DNA of 64,000 bases from Pseudomonas baetica (GCF_002813455.1 NZ_PHHE01000001.1:5514001-5578000), one strand, 5' to 3'. Shown: positions 1-8,482, counted from the first letter of the stretch. The notes: a model not told the origin generated them from the sequence alone. Made by a program: numbers and translations.

Positions 1-787
1 TGCGGGCCTGCGGCGAAGTACTCAACGAGACCACAGCATCGTGGCGCCCCAAACGCTGAAGCACTTCGTACTGCGAGCCTTTTTTCAGCGGCATCAACCA
101 ATGTCGCTCGATGCCTGCTTGCTGCCATTGATGCAGCAACCCCAAGGAATAAAAGCCGCGATCGAACAGCGTCAGCGAGTGATCGGGGGTGGTTTCGATC
201 AGTTGCTCCGCCAGTTTCATCTCGTTGCTGCGATAGCCGTCAAACGCGCTGCCAATCAGTAAGTGACTGGTCAATTCCATTTGGCAAACCATGCGCACCT
301 GAGGAAAACCAGTATCGCCATGCTGGTTGCTGGCGGAGTCGTAACGCGCACGGTTTTCCGGTGTATCGGGCGTACGCCAGACGACGCCGTCGACACCCAG
401 CAAGCGCAACCCGGCCCAGGTCGGATGACTGGCCGCTTCATGCCAGCTTTTCTGAGTCAGATCGAAGACTTGTCGTACGGCCTCGCTGCCCAGCCGCTGA
501 CGGGCTTGGACTACGGCGCTGGGCGCGACCAGCGGACGTTGCCCAGGCAGCATGATGTTCATGCGACTGACCACATCCCACGCCGACATGCGTCGAAAAA
601 ACGCCATGGAGATGACGCACCAAAGCATCATTTCCAAAGGTAAGCGTCGCCTGCGCAAAGTGGCTACACCGGCCTGCTCCAATGCCTGTTCGACCAGAGA
701 TGGATCAAGCAACGAGTCCAACCCTTCGAGGGAGTTGGGAGTCGAGACGAAGTTGTGGGTGAGTTCCAGTGCCCGAGCCAGACGCAT
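1..787 (-). CDS. IS4-family transposase, N-terminal 262 residues (continues beyond window)
   Basis: An uninterrupted minus-strand frame runs from an ATG at 787 to the window edge and gives 262 residues. The N-terminal part is a typical IS4-type helical region. The catalytic core begins around [18 protein letters not shown], which holds the first Asp of the DDE triad, and TLFDRGFYS holds the second. The third residue, the Glu of the YREK-type motif, would lie past the edge. The start is preceded by a run of seven T and a strong hairpin instead of a clear ribosome binding site; only a GGA inside the hairpin arm could serve. No frameshift is seen in the visible part, so this copy may be intact. 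Confidence 0.85.
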   Translation of the reverse strand, partial: MRLARALELTHNFVSTPNSLEGLDSLLDPSLVEQALEQAGVATLRRRRLPLEMMLWCVISMAFFRRMSAWDVVSRMNIMLPGQRPLVAPSAVVQARQRLGSEAVRQVFDLTQKSWHEAASHPTWAGLRLLGVDGVVWRTPDTPENRARYDSASNQHGDTGFPQVRMVCQMELTSHLLIGSAFDGYRSNEMKLAEQLIETTPDHSLTLFDRGFYSLGLLHQWQQAGIERHWLMPLKKGSQYEVLQRLGRHDAVVSLSTSPQAR

Positions 788-822
788 AAAAAAATCCGAT
801 GCCTATTCAGGCATCGGATTTT
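788..822 (-). terminator. Hairpin with T-run just upstream of the transposase start
   Basis: A perfect 14-base-pair stem with a four-base loop lies at 791-822. Read leftward it is followed directly by seven T and then the transposase ATG. It has the form of an intrinsic terminator, and its 3' arm contains the only GGA that could act as ribosome binding site. By analogy with IS4/IS10-type elements, which protect themselves from outside transcription, it probably stops or silences read-through transcripts entering the element. The structure is seen; the role is inferred. Confidence 0.65.
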
Positions 823-854
823 GATTTCTTGCGGCCAAAGGTCAAGCAAAAGGG

Positions 855-872
855 CTTAACTGATCGGCATTA
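855..872. repeat. IS4-type terminal inverted repeat
   Basis: CTTAACTGATCGGCATTA on the plus strand is the reverse complement of the IS4 end TAATGCCGATCAGTTAAG. It marks the right boundary of the element in this window. Confidence 0.75.
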
Positions 873-897
873 CCCTGAGAAGGGCCTCTTTTTTTTA
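873..897 (-). terminator. Half of a terminator hairpin, apparently split by the IS
   Basis: Outside the IS end lies CCCTGAGAAGGGCCTC followed by eight T on the plus strand. Seen from the leftward DUF3309 gene this is an A-run, a GAGGCCC arm, the loop TTCTCA and the first three bases (GGG) of the returning arm, after which the IS begins. The simplest reading is that the IS inserted into the returning arm of the gene's terminator. This is inferred from half a structure. Confidence 0.45.
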
Positions 898-908
898 CGT
901 TTGAGTCG

Positions 909-1061
909 TTATATCCGACCGAGTAACAACAGCACCAGCAGCACGACCAACACCACGCCGATAATGCCCGATGGACCGTAACCCCAACTTCTGGAGTGCG
1001 GGAAGACTGGCAGACCACCGATCAGCAACAGGATCAGGATAATGATAAGAATTGTGCCCAT
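909..1061 (-). CDS. DUF3309 family small membrane protein
   Basis: A 50-residue protein starts at ATG 1061, preceded by AAGGAAAT. It begins MGTILIIILILLLIGGLPVF, followed by a loop rich in Ser, Gly and Pro with the motif HSRSWGYGPSG, and a second hydrophobic stretch rich in Val and Leu up to the C-terminal LGRI. Two short membrane segments around a WGYGPSG loop are typical of DUF3309, a family of about 50 residues in proteobacteria with no known function. The gene is too short for usual ORF cut-offs. It stands alone, and its terminator seems to have been hit by the IS4 element. Confidence 0.85.
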   Translation of the reverse strand: MGTILIIILILLLIGGLPVFPHSRSWGYGPSGIIGVVLVVLLVLLLLGRI

Positions 1062-1367
1062 GTCTATTTCCTTGTTGAAAGTGTTCGAGAAGTCTTGGTG
1101 TTCAAGGGCGACTGGAGACTAAGTATTTCCAGACGGCTTATAAATTCCGACTGGTGCGCGTGACAGAAAATTCAATGTTTTTTTAATGTATTTGGATCGC
1201 GCTCTTATTTCCTTTTCCACTGCTGCAAGTTCAGAACTTAGTCCCTCTCAACGGATCAAACGCGCCACGGTTTGCCCCCACCATTCAGCAATCTGATGGA
1301 GCGAGGCTGGCGGCTGATCCTTCGCTACACTCGGCGCATCTTCCCAAGAACAACAAGGCTGTCCGCT
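1062..1367. other. Intergenic region between DUF3309 and SDR genes
   Basis: About 300 bases lie between two divergent genes. AT content is higher than in the flanking genes around 1140-1215, which fits a double promoter region. I found no convincing -35/-10 pair, RNA gene or repeat. Confidence 0.4.
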
Positions 1368-2183
1368 ATGCAAAATCGCATGATGATCACTGGTGCAGGC
1401 TCGGGCCTGGGTCGCGAAATCGCGCTGCGCTGGGCGCGTGAAGGCTGGCAACTGGCCTTGTCCGATGTCAGCGAACCCGGCCTGCAGGAAACCCTGAAAA
1501 TGGTCCGTGAGGCCGGTGGTGACGGCTTTGTTCAACGCTGCGATGTGCGTGATTACAGCCAGCTCACCGCGTTCGCCCAGGCCTGTGAAGAGAAACTCGG
1601 TGGCATCGACATCATCGTCAATAATGCTGGCGTGGCGTCTGGCGGGTTCTTCAGCGAACTGTCGCTGGAAGACTGGGACTGGCAGATCGCGATCAACCTG
1701 ATGGGCGTGGTCAAGGGCTGCAAGGCGTTTTTGCCGCTGCTTGAGCAAAGCAAGGGCAAGATCATCAACATCGCCTCCATGGCCGCGTTGATGCAAGGCC
1801 CGGCGATGAGCAACTACAACGTTGCCAAAGCGGGCGTAGTGGCCTTGTCAGAAAGCCTGTTGATCGAACTGGCACAGCAGGAAGTCGGCGTGCATGTGGT
1901 GTGTCCGTCGTTCTTCCAGACCAATCTGCTCGATTCTTTCCGTGGTCCGACCCCGGCGATGAAGGCGCAGGTTGGCAAGTTGCTGGAGAGTTCGCCAATC
2001 ACCGCTGCGGACATCGCCGATTACATCTATCAGCAAGTGGCTGCCGGCGAATTCATGATCCTGCCCCACGAGCAGGGGAGAATGGCCTGGGCGATCAAAC
2101 AGAAGAATCCGCAACTGCTCTACAACGAAATGACCTCCATGGCCGAGAAAATGCGCGCCAAGGCCAAACAGAGCAACGGCTGA
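1368..2183 (+). CDS. SDR family oxidoreductase
   Basis: A classical short-chain dehydrogenase/reductase of 271 residues. The cofactor-binding motif TGAGSGLG is at residues 8-15, the NNAG motif at 85-88, and the catalytic set is Asn110, Ser137, Tyr150 and Lys154 (YNVAK). Asp33 at the end of the second strand suggests NAD rather than NADP. The C-terminal extension after residue 200 resembles SDRs acting on hydrophobic substrates, but the substrate is unknown. I chose ATG 1368 because AAGG lies 10 bases upstream and it puts the Rossmann motif at the usual distance from the N terminus; the frame is open further upstream without a good start. Confidence 0.9.
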   Translation: MQNRMMITGAGSGLGREIALRWAREGWQLALSDVSEPGLQETLKMVREAGGDGFVQRCDVRDYSQLTAFAQACEEKLGGIDIIVNNAGVASGGFFSELSLEDWDWQIAINLMGVVKGCKAFLPLLEQSKGKIINIASMAALMQGPAMSNYNVAKAGVVALSESLLIELAQQEVGVHVVCPSFFQTNLLDSFRGPTPAMKAQVGKLLESSPITAADIADYIYQQVAAGEFMILPHEQGRMAWAIKQKNPQLLYNEMTSMAEKMRAKAKQSNG

Positions 2184-2246
2184 ACTTGCCCCACAAGTGC
2201 GGCGTGGTTAGGGTGGCCGCAATGGTCACCCTGTCGAGACGCGTCA

Positions 2247-2579
2247 ATGCTCAATTATCTGTGGTTCTTTCTCGCGGCACTGTTTGAAATCGCCGGTTGT
2301 TTTGCCTTCTTCATGTGGCTGCGCCAAGGCAAAAGTGCCCTGTGGGTGATCCCCGCGCTGCTCAGCCTGACCTTGTTCGCGCTGTTGTTGACGCGTGTTG
2401 AAGCGGCCTATGCCGGTCGTGCCTATGCCGCTTATGGCGGGATCTACATCGTGGCGTCGATCGGCTGGCTGGCTGTGGTCGAGCGTGTTCGGCCGTTGGG
2501 TTCGGACTGGATCGGCGTGGCGCTGTGCGTGATCGGTGCCAGCGTGATTTTGTTTGGTCCACGCTTTTCTGCCGCTTGA
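2247..2579 (+). CDS. YnfA family (UPF0060) inner membrane protein
   Basis: A 110-residue, very hydrophobic protein with four predicted membrane helices. Family-typical segments include [14 protein letters not shown] near the N terminus, the central [12 protein letters not shown] and the C-terminal [10 protein letters not shown]. The fold resembles small multidrug resistance (DMT) transporters, but no substrate is established. It lies 63 bases after the SDR gene in the same direction and may be cotranscribed with it. Length matches the family. Confidence 0.9.
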   Translation: MLNYLWFFLAALFEIAGCFAFFMWLRQGKSALWVIPALLSLTLFALLLTRVEAAYAGRAYAAYGGIYIVASIGWLAVVERVRPLGSDWIGVALCVIGASVILFGPRFSAA

Positions 2580-2696
2580 GGCGAAGCCTGTATAGCGATT
2601 TGCAGGAAATATCTGAAGGGCACTGCGCTACGACGTTGTAGGGCATTACTGATTTGCCCGCGACGCATTGTAGAGCCGCCGCAAGCCGCGCATCTT

Positions 2697-2724
2697 CAGG
2701 GTTCGTTAACCTTGAAGGACGAAT
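2697..2724 (+). promoter_or_regulatory. Leader hairpin and GGA-containing ribosome binding site of csrA-family gene
   Basis: CAGGGTT and AACCTTG (2697-2703, 2708-2714) can pair around a four-base loop. Directly after them comes AAGGACGA, whose GGA is both the Shine-Dalgarno core and the triplet recognised by CsrA/RsmA proteins. Autoregulation at this site is plausible but only inferred. Confidence 0.35.
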
Positions 2725-2727
2725 CTC

Positions 2728-2913
2728 ATGCTTGTGCTCAGCCGTGTCGTTGGTGAGTTGATCTCAATCGGTGATGACATCACCTTACGCGTTCTGTCAG
2801 TGAACGGCTCCAGCGTGCGCTTTGGCGTCGACGCACCGCAGAAGGTCAACGTGCACCGCGCGGAGGTCTATGAGCGAATCCAGCGCAAGCAGGCCACGCA
2901 AAAAGTGCGCTGA
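2728..2913 (+). CDS. csrA: CsrA/RsmA family post-transcriptional regulator (extra paralogue)
   Basis: A 61-residue protein starting [20 protein letters not shown], with the family's beta-strand segments and the RNA-contact region [19 protein letters not shown] near residues 36-54. CsrA dimers bind GGA motifs in mRNA leaders and block or stabilise translation. The main Pseudomonas paralogues begin MLILTR; this one has MLVLSR and RFGVDAP in place of RIGVNAP, so it is probably an additional, diverged copy rather than RsmA or RsmE. The conserved Arg of VHR is present. It converges with the YheU-like gene, with five bases between the stop codons. Confidence 0.88.
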   Translation: MLVLSRVVGELISIGDDITLRVLSVNGSSVRFGVDAPQKVNVHRAEVYERIQRKQATQKVR

Positions 2914-2918
2914 GGGTT

Positions 2919-3146
2919 TCAATCGAACAGATGCTTGGGCACATCGTGCTTGAGCATCAACTGGCACTGCTCGCTTTCCGGGTCGAAGACAATCAGCGCC
3001 TGGCCCTTGGTCAGCGCCTGGCGTACGCGCAGCACGCGGGTTTCCAGCGGCGTGTCATCGCCATTGTCAGTGCCATCGCGGGTGACGAAATCTTCGATCA
3101 GGCGGGTGAGGGTGTCGACTTCAAGCGCGTCGTAGGGAATAAGCAT
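2919..3146 (-). CDS. YheU family (UPF0270) protein
   Basis: A 75-residue protein beginning MLIPYDALEVDTLTRLIEDF, like E. coli YheU, with the typical FVTRDGTD segment and a central RVRQALTKGQALIVFD. Function is unknown. ATG 3146 was preferred over the GTG two codons upstream because GAGG lies at proper spacing before the ATG and the family starts with MLIP. Confidence 0.85.
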   Translation of the reverse strand: MLIPYDALEVDTLTRLIEDFVTRDGTDNGDDTPLETRVLRVRQALTKGQALIVFDPESEQCQLMLKHDVPKHLFD

Positions 3147-3225
3147 GGGCACCTCGGCTAAATCAATGGCGGGATGCTACGGCGATTGGCGATCGACTGC
3201 CAGTTTTGTGCTGCTTGATCTGGCC

Positions 3226-3310
3226 CCTTCGCGAGCAGGCTCGCTCCCACATTTGGAATGCGTTTCCCTGTGGGAGCGACGGTGCGACGATTCGACCTGC
3301 TCGCGAAGGC
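3226..3310. repeat. REP doublet (imperfect)
   Basis: CTTCGCGAGCAGGCTCGCTC at the left is answered by a degenerate inverted copy with GTGGGAGCGA and CCTGCTCGCGAAG at the right. It lies between the convergent downstream ends of the YheU-like gene's upstream region and the M42 peptidase gene. Confidence 0.85.
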
Positions 3311-3331
3311 GATGGCTCTGGCAACAGAGAT

Positions 3332-4522
3332 TTAATTGTCCGAGCGCTGCCCCACCAGACTGTCCACTGGCGGCACTCGCGTTTCGCTCTCCATCTGCGT
3401 GTCATGTTCGATCTGATGACTGAAGCGATCCAGCGAAGCATTGGCCGGCGCCGCATCGCTGGCGAACACCGGAGGGCTCAGGATGTACGCCCCGAGCAAG
3501 CGACTCAGCGCTGCCAGACTGTCGATGTGCGTGCGCTCATAACCATGGGTCGCATCGCAGCCAAAGGCGAGCAGGGCGGTTCGAATGTCGTGGCCGGCGG
3601 TCACCGCCGAATGTGCATCGCTGAAGTAGTAGCGGAACAGGTCGCGGCGCACCGGCAGTTCGTTTTCCCCGGCCAGACGCAGCAAGTGCCGCGACAGGTG
3701 ATAGTCGTACGGCCCGCCGGAATCCTGCATCGCCACGCTCACCGCGTGTTCGTTGGAATGCTGTCCGGGTGCGACCGGTGCGATGTCGATGCCGACGAAC
3801 TCGCTGACGTCCCACGGCAATGCTGCCGCCGCGCCGCTGCCGGTTTCTTCGGTGATGGTGAACAGCGGATGGCAGTCGATCATCAACTCCTGGCCGCTGT
3901 CGACGATGGCTTTAAGCGATGCCAGCAGCGCAGCGACGCCGGCCTTGTCATCCAGGTGACGGGCGCTGATATGGCCGCTTTCGGTGAACTCCGGCAGCGG
4001 ATCGAACGCCACCACATCGCCGACGCTGATGCCCAGCGAGTCGCAATCGGCCTTGGTCGCGCAGTAGGCATCGAGGCGCAGTTCGACGTGATCCCAACTG
4101 ATCGGCATCTCATCCACGGCAGTGTTGAACGCATGCCCGGAAGCCATCAGCGGCAACACACTGCCGCGAATCACGCCGTTGTCGGTGAACAGGCTGACAC
4201 GACTGCCCTCGGCAAAACGGCTCGACCAGCAGCCGACCGGGGCGAGCGTCAGACGCCCGTTGTCTTTGATCGCCCGAACGGCGGCACCAATGGTGTCGAG
4301 ATGCGCCGAGACCGCGCGATCGGGACTGTTCTTTTTACCCTTGAGCGTGGCGCGAATGGTGCCGCGCCGGGTCATTTCAAAAGGGATGCCGAGTTCTTCC
4401 AGACGCTCGGCGACGTAGCGCACGATGGTGTCGGTGAACCCGGTTGGGCTGGGAATGGCGAGCATTTCCAGAAGGACTTTTTGCAGGTAGTTGAGATCCG
4501 GTTCGGGGATTTGCGTGGTCAT
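3332..4522 (-). CDS. NAGGN-system M42 family peptidase
   Basis: A 396-residue zinc peptidase of family M42. The metal and catalytic motifs are visible: SAHLDTIG, HLDDKAG, TITEETGSG with the paired Glu, GIDIAP, and a C-terminal THGYERTH with the last metal-binding His. Proteins of this subgroup are regularly encoded beside the enzymes for N-acetylglutaminylglutamine amide and are named after that osmoprotectant system; the actual substrate is not proven. It is the last gene of the leftward set asnO-ngg-peptidase but is separated from ngg by a repeat-filled gap. ATG 4522 has AGGAG five bases before it. The open frame upstream is encoded by the repeat and is rejected. Confidence 0.88.
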   Translation of the reverse strand: MTTQIPEPDLNYLQKVLLEMLAIPSPTGFTDTIVRYVAERLEELGIPFEMTRRGTIRATLKGKKNSPDRAVSAHLDTIGAAVRAIKDNGRLTLAPVGCWSSRFAEGSRVSLFTDNGVIRGSVLPLMASGHAFNTAVDEMPISWDHVELRLDAYCATKADCDSLGISVGDVVAFDPLPEFTESGHISARHLDDKAGVAALLASLKAIVDSGQELMIDCHPLFTITEETGSGAAAALPWDVSEFVGIDIAPVAPGQHSNEHAVSVAMQDSGGPYDYHLSRHLLRLAGENELPVRRDLFRYYFSDAHSAVTAGHDIRTALLAFGCDATHGYERTHIDSLAALSRLLGAYILSPPVFASDAAPANASLDRFSHQIEHDTQMESETRVPPVDSLVGQRSDN

Positions 4523-4547
4523 GGAAACTCCTGATGGGTTGAGCACT

Positions 4548-4654
4548 GATCGTTCCCACGCTCGGCGTGGGAATGCAGCCCGGGACGCTCGGCGTCCCAA
4601 GAGAGGACGCAGAGCGTCCGGTGAGGCGTTCCCACGCCGAGCGTGGGAACGATC
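4548..4654. repeat. Inverted repeat of the CGTTCCCACGC type
   Basis: A perfect 26-base inverted repeat (4548-4573 and 4629-4654) of the form GATCGTTCCCACGCTCGGCG encloses a second internal palindrome, with CGGGACGCTC and GAGCGTCC-type arms. This is a different palindromic family from the GCTCGCGAA-type REPs of this window. It fills the gap between ngg and the peptidase gene and could affect mRNA stability. Confidence 0.85.
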
Positions 4655-4663
4655 AGGAAATGT

Positions 4664-6409
4664 TCAGACAACCGGCTGACTGTGCGGAAACAACAAATCG
4701 ACAAACCGCTCAGCCGTCGGTTGCGGTTCATGGTTGGCCAGGCCTGCGCGTTCGTTGGCTTCGATAAACACGTACTCCGGTTGATCCGCCGCCGGCACCA
4801 TCAAATCAAGGCCGACCATCGGAATATCCAGTGCGCGCGCCGCCCGCACCGCCGCATCCACCAAGGTCGGATGCAGAATCGCCGTGACATCCTCCAGCGT
4901 GCCGCCGGTGTGCAGATTCGCCGTGCGCCGCACAAACAGATGCTCGCCCGCGGGCAAGACGCTGCTGTAGTCGTAACCGGCCGCATGCAAAGTGCGCTGG
5001 GTTTCGTGATCCAGCGGGATTTTGCTTTCGCCACCCGTGGCCGCTTGCCGGCGTCGGCTCTGGGCTTCGATCAGCGCACCAATCGAATGCTGACCATCGC
5101 CGATCACTTCCGCCGGACGACGAATCGCTGCCGCCACCACTTCAAAACCAATCACCAGAATCCGCAGGTCGAGACCTTCGTGGAAACTCTCCAACAGCAC
5201 TCGGCTATCAAATTGCCTGGCCGATTCGATGGCCTGCTGCACCTCTTCGATGCTCTGCAAATCCACCGCGACGCCTTGGCCCTGTTCTCCGTCGAGTGGT
5301 TTGACCACCACCCGCTGATGCTCGTCGAGAAAGGCCAGATTGTCGTCGGCGTTGCCGGCCAATTGCTGCGCGGGCAGCTTGAGCCCTGCGGCTTTCAGCA
5401 CTTTGTGAGTCAGGCTTTTGTCCTGACACAAGCTCATGCTGATCGCACTGGTCAGGTCGCTCAGCGATTCGCGGCAACGCACTCGGCGCCCGCCATGACT
5501 GAGGGTGAACAGTCCGGCTTCGGCGTCATCCACTTGCACGTCGATACCGCGACGATGGGCCTCTTCGACGATGATCCGCGCATAGGGATTGAAGTCGGCT
5601 TCCGGCCCTGGGCCGAGGAACAGCGTCTGATTGATGCCGTTCTTGCGCTTGATCGCGAAGGTCGAGAGGTTGCGGAAACCGAGTTTGGCGTAGAGGTTTT
5701 TCGCCTGGCGGTTGTCGTGCAACACCGATAGATCCAGATAGCTCAGGCCGCGACTCATGAAGTGCTCGATCAGGTGCCGCACCAGCACTTCGCCGACACC
5801 GGGGCGCGAGCACTGCGGATCAACCGCCAGGCACCAGAGGCTGCTGCCGTTTTCCGGGTCGTTGAACGCCTTGTGGTGATTCAGGCCCATGACGCTGCCG
5901 ATCACCGCGCCGCTGTCTTCATCCTCGGCCAGCCAGTAAACCGGGCCGCCCTGATGACGCGGGGTGAGCAGCGTCGGATCGATCGGCAACATGCCGCGCG
6001 CCTGGTACAGGTGATTGATTGCCTGCCAGTCCGCGTCACTTTGCGCACGCCGAATACGAAAGCCGCGAAATACTCGGGTGGACGGGCGATAGTCGCTGAA
6101 CCACAGGCGCAGGGTGTCGGACGGGTCGAGAAACAGTTGCGTCGGTTCGAGGCCGAGAATCTGCTGCGGCGCGGCGACGTACAGGGCGATATCACGCTCG
6201 CCGGGCTGCTCGTTGAGCAGCTCCCGGGCCAGTGTCGCCGGGTCGGGAAAAGTATGCCCGATCAGCAACCGGCCCCAGCCGCAATGCACGGCAATCGGGG
6301 CGGTGGCGAGTTCGCTGCCGTCTTCGGCCAGACGCGCCTGCAAACGTTCATACGACGGAGTCTGGCCGCGTATCAGGCGTTGGTTAATGGCCGTGGCGTG
6401 GGGTTTCAT
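4664..6409 (-). CDS. ngg: N-acetylglutaminylglutamine synthetase
   Basis: A 581-residue two-domain enzyme. Residues about 80-260 form a GNAT acetyltransferase domain (segment DPQCSRPGVGEVLVRHLIEH, like the acetyl-CoA loop). The C-terminal half is an ATP-grasp ligase with VVKPLDGEQGQGVAVDL and FIEANERAGLANHE. Together they would acetylate glutamine and couple a second glutamine to give the dipeptide precursor of the osmolyte NAGGN. ATG 6409 follows the asnO stop by three bases, implying translational coupling. The upstream TTG in frame was not used. Confidence 0.92.
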   Translation of the reverse strand: MKPHATAINQRLIRGQTPSYERLQARLAEDGSELATAPIAVHCGWGRLLIGHTFPDPATLARELLNEQPGERDIALYVAAPQQILGLEPTQLFLDPSDTLRLWFSDYRPSTRVFRGFRIRRAQSDADWQAINHLYQARGMLPIDPTLLTPRHQGGPVYWLAEDEDSGAVIGSVMGLNHHKAFNDPENGSSLWCLAVDPQCSRPGVGEVLVRHLIEHFMSRGLSYLDLSVLHDNRQAKNLYAKLGFRNLSTFAIKRKNGINQTLFLGPGPEADFNPYARIIVEEAHRRGIDVQVDDAEAGLFTLSHGGRRVRCRESLSDLTSAISMSLCQDKSLTHKVLKAAGLKLPAQQLAGNADDNLAFLDEHQRVVVKPLDGEQGQGVAVDLQSIEEVQQAIESARQFDSRVLLESFHEGLDLRILVIGFEVVAAAIRRPAEVIGDGQHSIGALIEAQSRRRQAATGGESKIPLDHETQRTLHAAGYDYSSVLPAGEHLFVRRTANLHTGGTLEDVTAILHPTLVDAAVRAARALDIPMVGLDLMVPAADQPEYVFIEANERAGLANHEPQPTAERFVDLLFPHSQPVV

Positions 6410-6412
6410 CAA

Positions 6413-8185
6413 TCAGATTCCTTGTTCACTGAGCCACAGGTTCAGGGCCGCCAGTTGCCACAGCTTCGAACCGCGCAACGGCGTCAGTTGGCCTTGCGGG
6501 TCAGTCAGCAGTTTGTCGAGCATGGCCGGGTTGAACAGGCCGCGATCCTGGCTCGGATCAAGCAGCAGTTCGCGCACCCAGTTCAGCGTGTCACCCTGCA
6601 AATGCTTGAGGCCAGGCACCGGGAAGTAGCCCTTCTTGCGGTCGATCACTTCACTTGGAATGACCCGTCGTGCGGCTTCTTTCAGCACTTGCTTGCCGCC
6701 ATCAGGCAGCTTGAATTTGCCGGGAACCCGCGCCGACAGTTCGACCAGTCGATAGTCGAGAAACGGTGTGCGCGCCTCCAGCCCCCAGGCCATGGTCATG
6801 TTGTCGACGCGTTTGACCGGGTCGTCCACCAGCATCACCGTGCTGTCCAGACGCAGGGCCTTGTCCACCGCCTCATCAGCGCCGGGTTGGGAGAAATGTT
6901 CCTTCACGAAGTCACCGGCGGCGTCATTGGCGGTCAGCCATTTCGGTTGCACAGTGGCGGCGTAGTCGTCGTAGCTGCGGTCGAAAAATGCCTCGCGATA
7001 CGTCGCGTAAGGATCGGCCGCGCCGTCCACTTGCGGGTACCAGTGATAACCGGCGAACAGTTCGTCAGCGCCCTGGCCGCTCTGCACCACTTTGCAGTGC
7101 TTGGCCACTTCGCGCGACAGCAGATAGAACGCGATGCAGTCGTGGCTGACCATCGGCTCGCTCATCGCACGGAACGCGGCGGGCAATTGTTCGATGATCT
7201 CTTTCTCGTCGATGCGCAGTTGGTGATGTTGGGTGCCGTAGTGCTTGGCGATCAGGTCGGAGTACTGGAACTCGTCGCCGCGCTCGCCACCGGCATCCTG
7301 GAAACCGATAGAAAAGGTCGACAGGTCTTCCACACCGACTTCACGCAATAGACCGACCAACATGCTCGAATCGACACCGCCGGACAGCAATACACCGACA
7401 TCCACGGCCGCGCGTTGACGGATCGCCACGGCTTCGCGGGTGCTGTCGAGGACGCGGTCGACCCAGTCTTCGAGGGTCAGATTTTTTTCGTCATCGTGGG
7501 GGCCGTACGGCAAGGTCCACCAGGTTTTCTGCTCGGTGGTGCCATCGGCTTCAACGCGCATCCAGGTCGCTGGCGGCAGTTTTTCGATGCCTGCCAGCAG
7601 CGTGCGCGGTGCAGGCACCACGGCGTGGAAATTCAGGTAATGGTTCAGCGCCACCGGGTCGAGGATCGGGTTGATATCACCGCCCTTGAGCAATGCCGGC
7701 AGGGCCGAGGCAAAGCGCAAGCGCTGGCCGGTGCGCGACAGGTACAACGGCTTCACGCCGAGACGGTCACGGGCGATGAACAGACGCTTGGCGTCGCGCT
7801 CCCAGATGGCGAAGGCGAACATGCCGTTGAGTTTTGGCAGCAGTGCTTCGCCCCAGGCGTGATAGCCCTTGAGCAGCACTTCGGTGTCGCCACCGGAATA
7901 GAAGGCGTAGCCCAGCGCTTCGAGTTCGGCACGCAGTTCCGGAAAATTGTAGATCGCGCCGTTGAAGGCCAGTGACAGGCCCAACTGGCTGTCGATCATC
8001 GGCTGCGCCGAGCCGTCCGACAGGTCCATGATTTTCAAACGGCGATGGCCCAGAGCAATCGGCCCTTGGGCATGGAAACCCCACGCGTCAGGCCCGCGAG
8101 GTGCCAGGTGATGGGTGATGCGTTCTACCGCTGCAAGGTCTGCAGGTTGTTGATCAAAACGTAACTCGCCAGCTAATCCGCACAT
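6413..8185 (-). CDS. asnO: N-acetylglutaminylglutamine amidotransferase
   Basis: A 590-residue protein of the asparagine synthetase B type. It begins MCGLAGELRF, so Cys2 becomes the N-terminal nucleophile of the glutaminase (Ntn) domain. The synthetase half carries the PP-loop LLSGGVDSS for AMP formation. In this operon it amidates N-acetylglutaminylglutamine to NAGGN, an osmoprotectant made at high salt. The start at 8185 has AAGGAC before it and is fixed by the need for Cys at position 2; the 13 codons open upstream are not used. It is the first gene of the operon; its promoter should lie in 8186-8480, shared with the divergent effector gene. Confidence 0.93.
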   Translation of the reverse strand: MCGLAGELRFDQQPADLAAVERITHHLAPRGPDAWGFHAQGPIALGHRRLKIMDLSDGSAQPMIDSQLGLSLAFNGAIYNFPELRAELEALGYAFYSGGDTEVLLKGYHAWGEALLPKLNGMFAFAIWERDAKRLFIARDRLGVKPLYLSRTGQRLRFASALPALLKGGDINPILDPVALNHYLNFHAVVPAPRTLLAGIEKLPPATWMRVEADGTTEQKTWWTLPYGPHDDEKNLTLEDWVDRVLDSTREAVAIRQRAAVDVGVLLSGGVDSSMLVGLLREVGVEDLSTFSIGFQDAGGERGDEFQYSDLIAKHYGTQHHQLRIDEKEIIEQLPAAFRAMSEPMVSHDCIAFYLLSREVAKHCKVVQSGQGADELFAGYHWYPQVDGAADPYATYREAFFDRSYDDYAATVQPKWLTANDAAGDFVKEHFSQPGADEAVDKALRLDSTVMLVDDPVKRVDNMTMAWGLEARTPFLDYRLVELSARVPGKFKLPDGGKQVLKEAARRVIPSEVIDRKKGYFPVPGLKHLQGDTLNWVRELLLDPSQDRGLFNPAMLDKLLTDPQGQLTPLRGSKLWQLAALNLWLSEQGI

Positions 8186-8482
8186 AAAGTCCTTACCGGT
8201 TTTTCCGTTGGGGAGAGGGGTCAAGCCGTACCTCGCAAAGGGCGGGTACTCAGAAACTGACCTGCTGCGGTAAGTGGAGTTTTAGAACGATAAGTTATAA
8301 GTGGGCTTGTCTGACCGGCGGACCATTAGCAGATTCAACGCTTATCCGTGCGGTATATAGATAGGGCAAACATTGCAATTTCTGCTCTGAACAGCGGAAA
8401 ACCGTGCAGTTATTCGTATTTTTAATCAAAGCGCAGGATCGATAGGGTAAAGGCTCGAACCAGCAATAAAGGAATATTGCCG

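Larger units (their letters stand above)
1..872 (-). mobile_element. IS4-family insertion sequence, partial (cut by left window edge)
   Basis: One end of the element is visible. Read on the minus strand, it begins at 872 with TAATGCCGATCAGTTAAG (855-872), which matches the terminal inverted repeat I remember for IS4. A leftward transposase reading frame starts 85 bases inside this end. The other end lies outside the window, so the target duplication cannot be checked. A likely duplicated target begins at 873 (CCCTGAGAAGG). Confidence 0.8.

Noticed and set aside
3206..4534. Long open plus-strand frame across the M42 peptidase region
   Set aside because: It is antisense to a gene with clear metal motifs, has no family features, and GC-rich DNA often leaves such frames open.
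8186..8482. Search for a type III (hrp-box) promoter before the NEL protein
   Set aside because: A GAACC string occurs at about 8458 but there is no properly spaced CCAC half, and it lies almost at the start codon.
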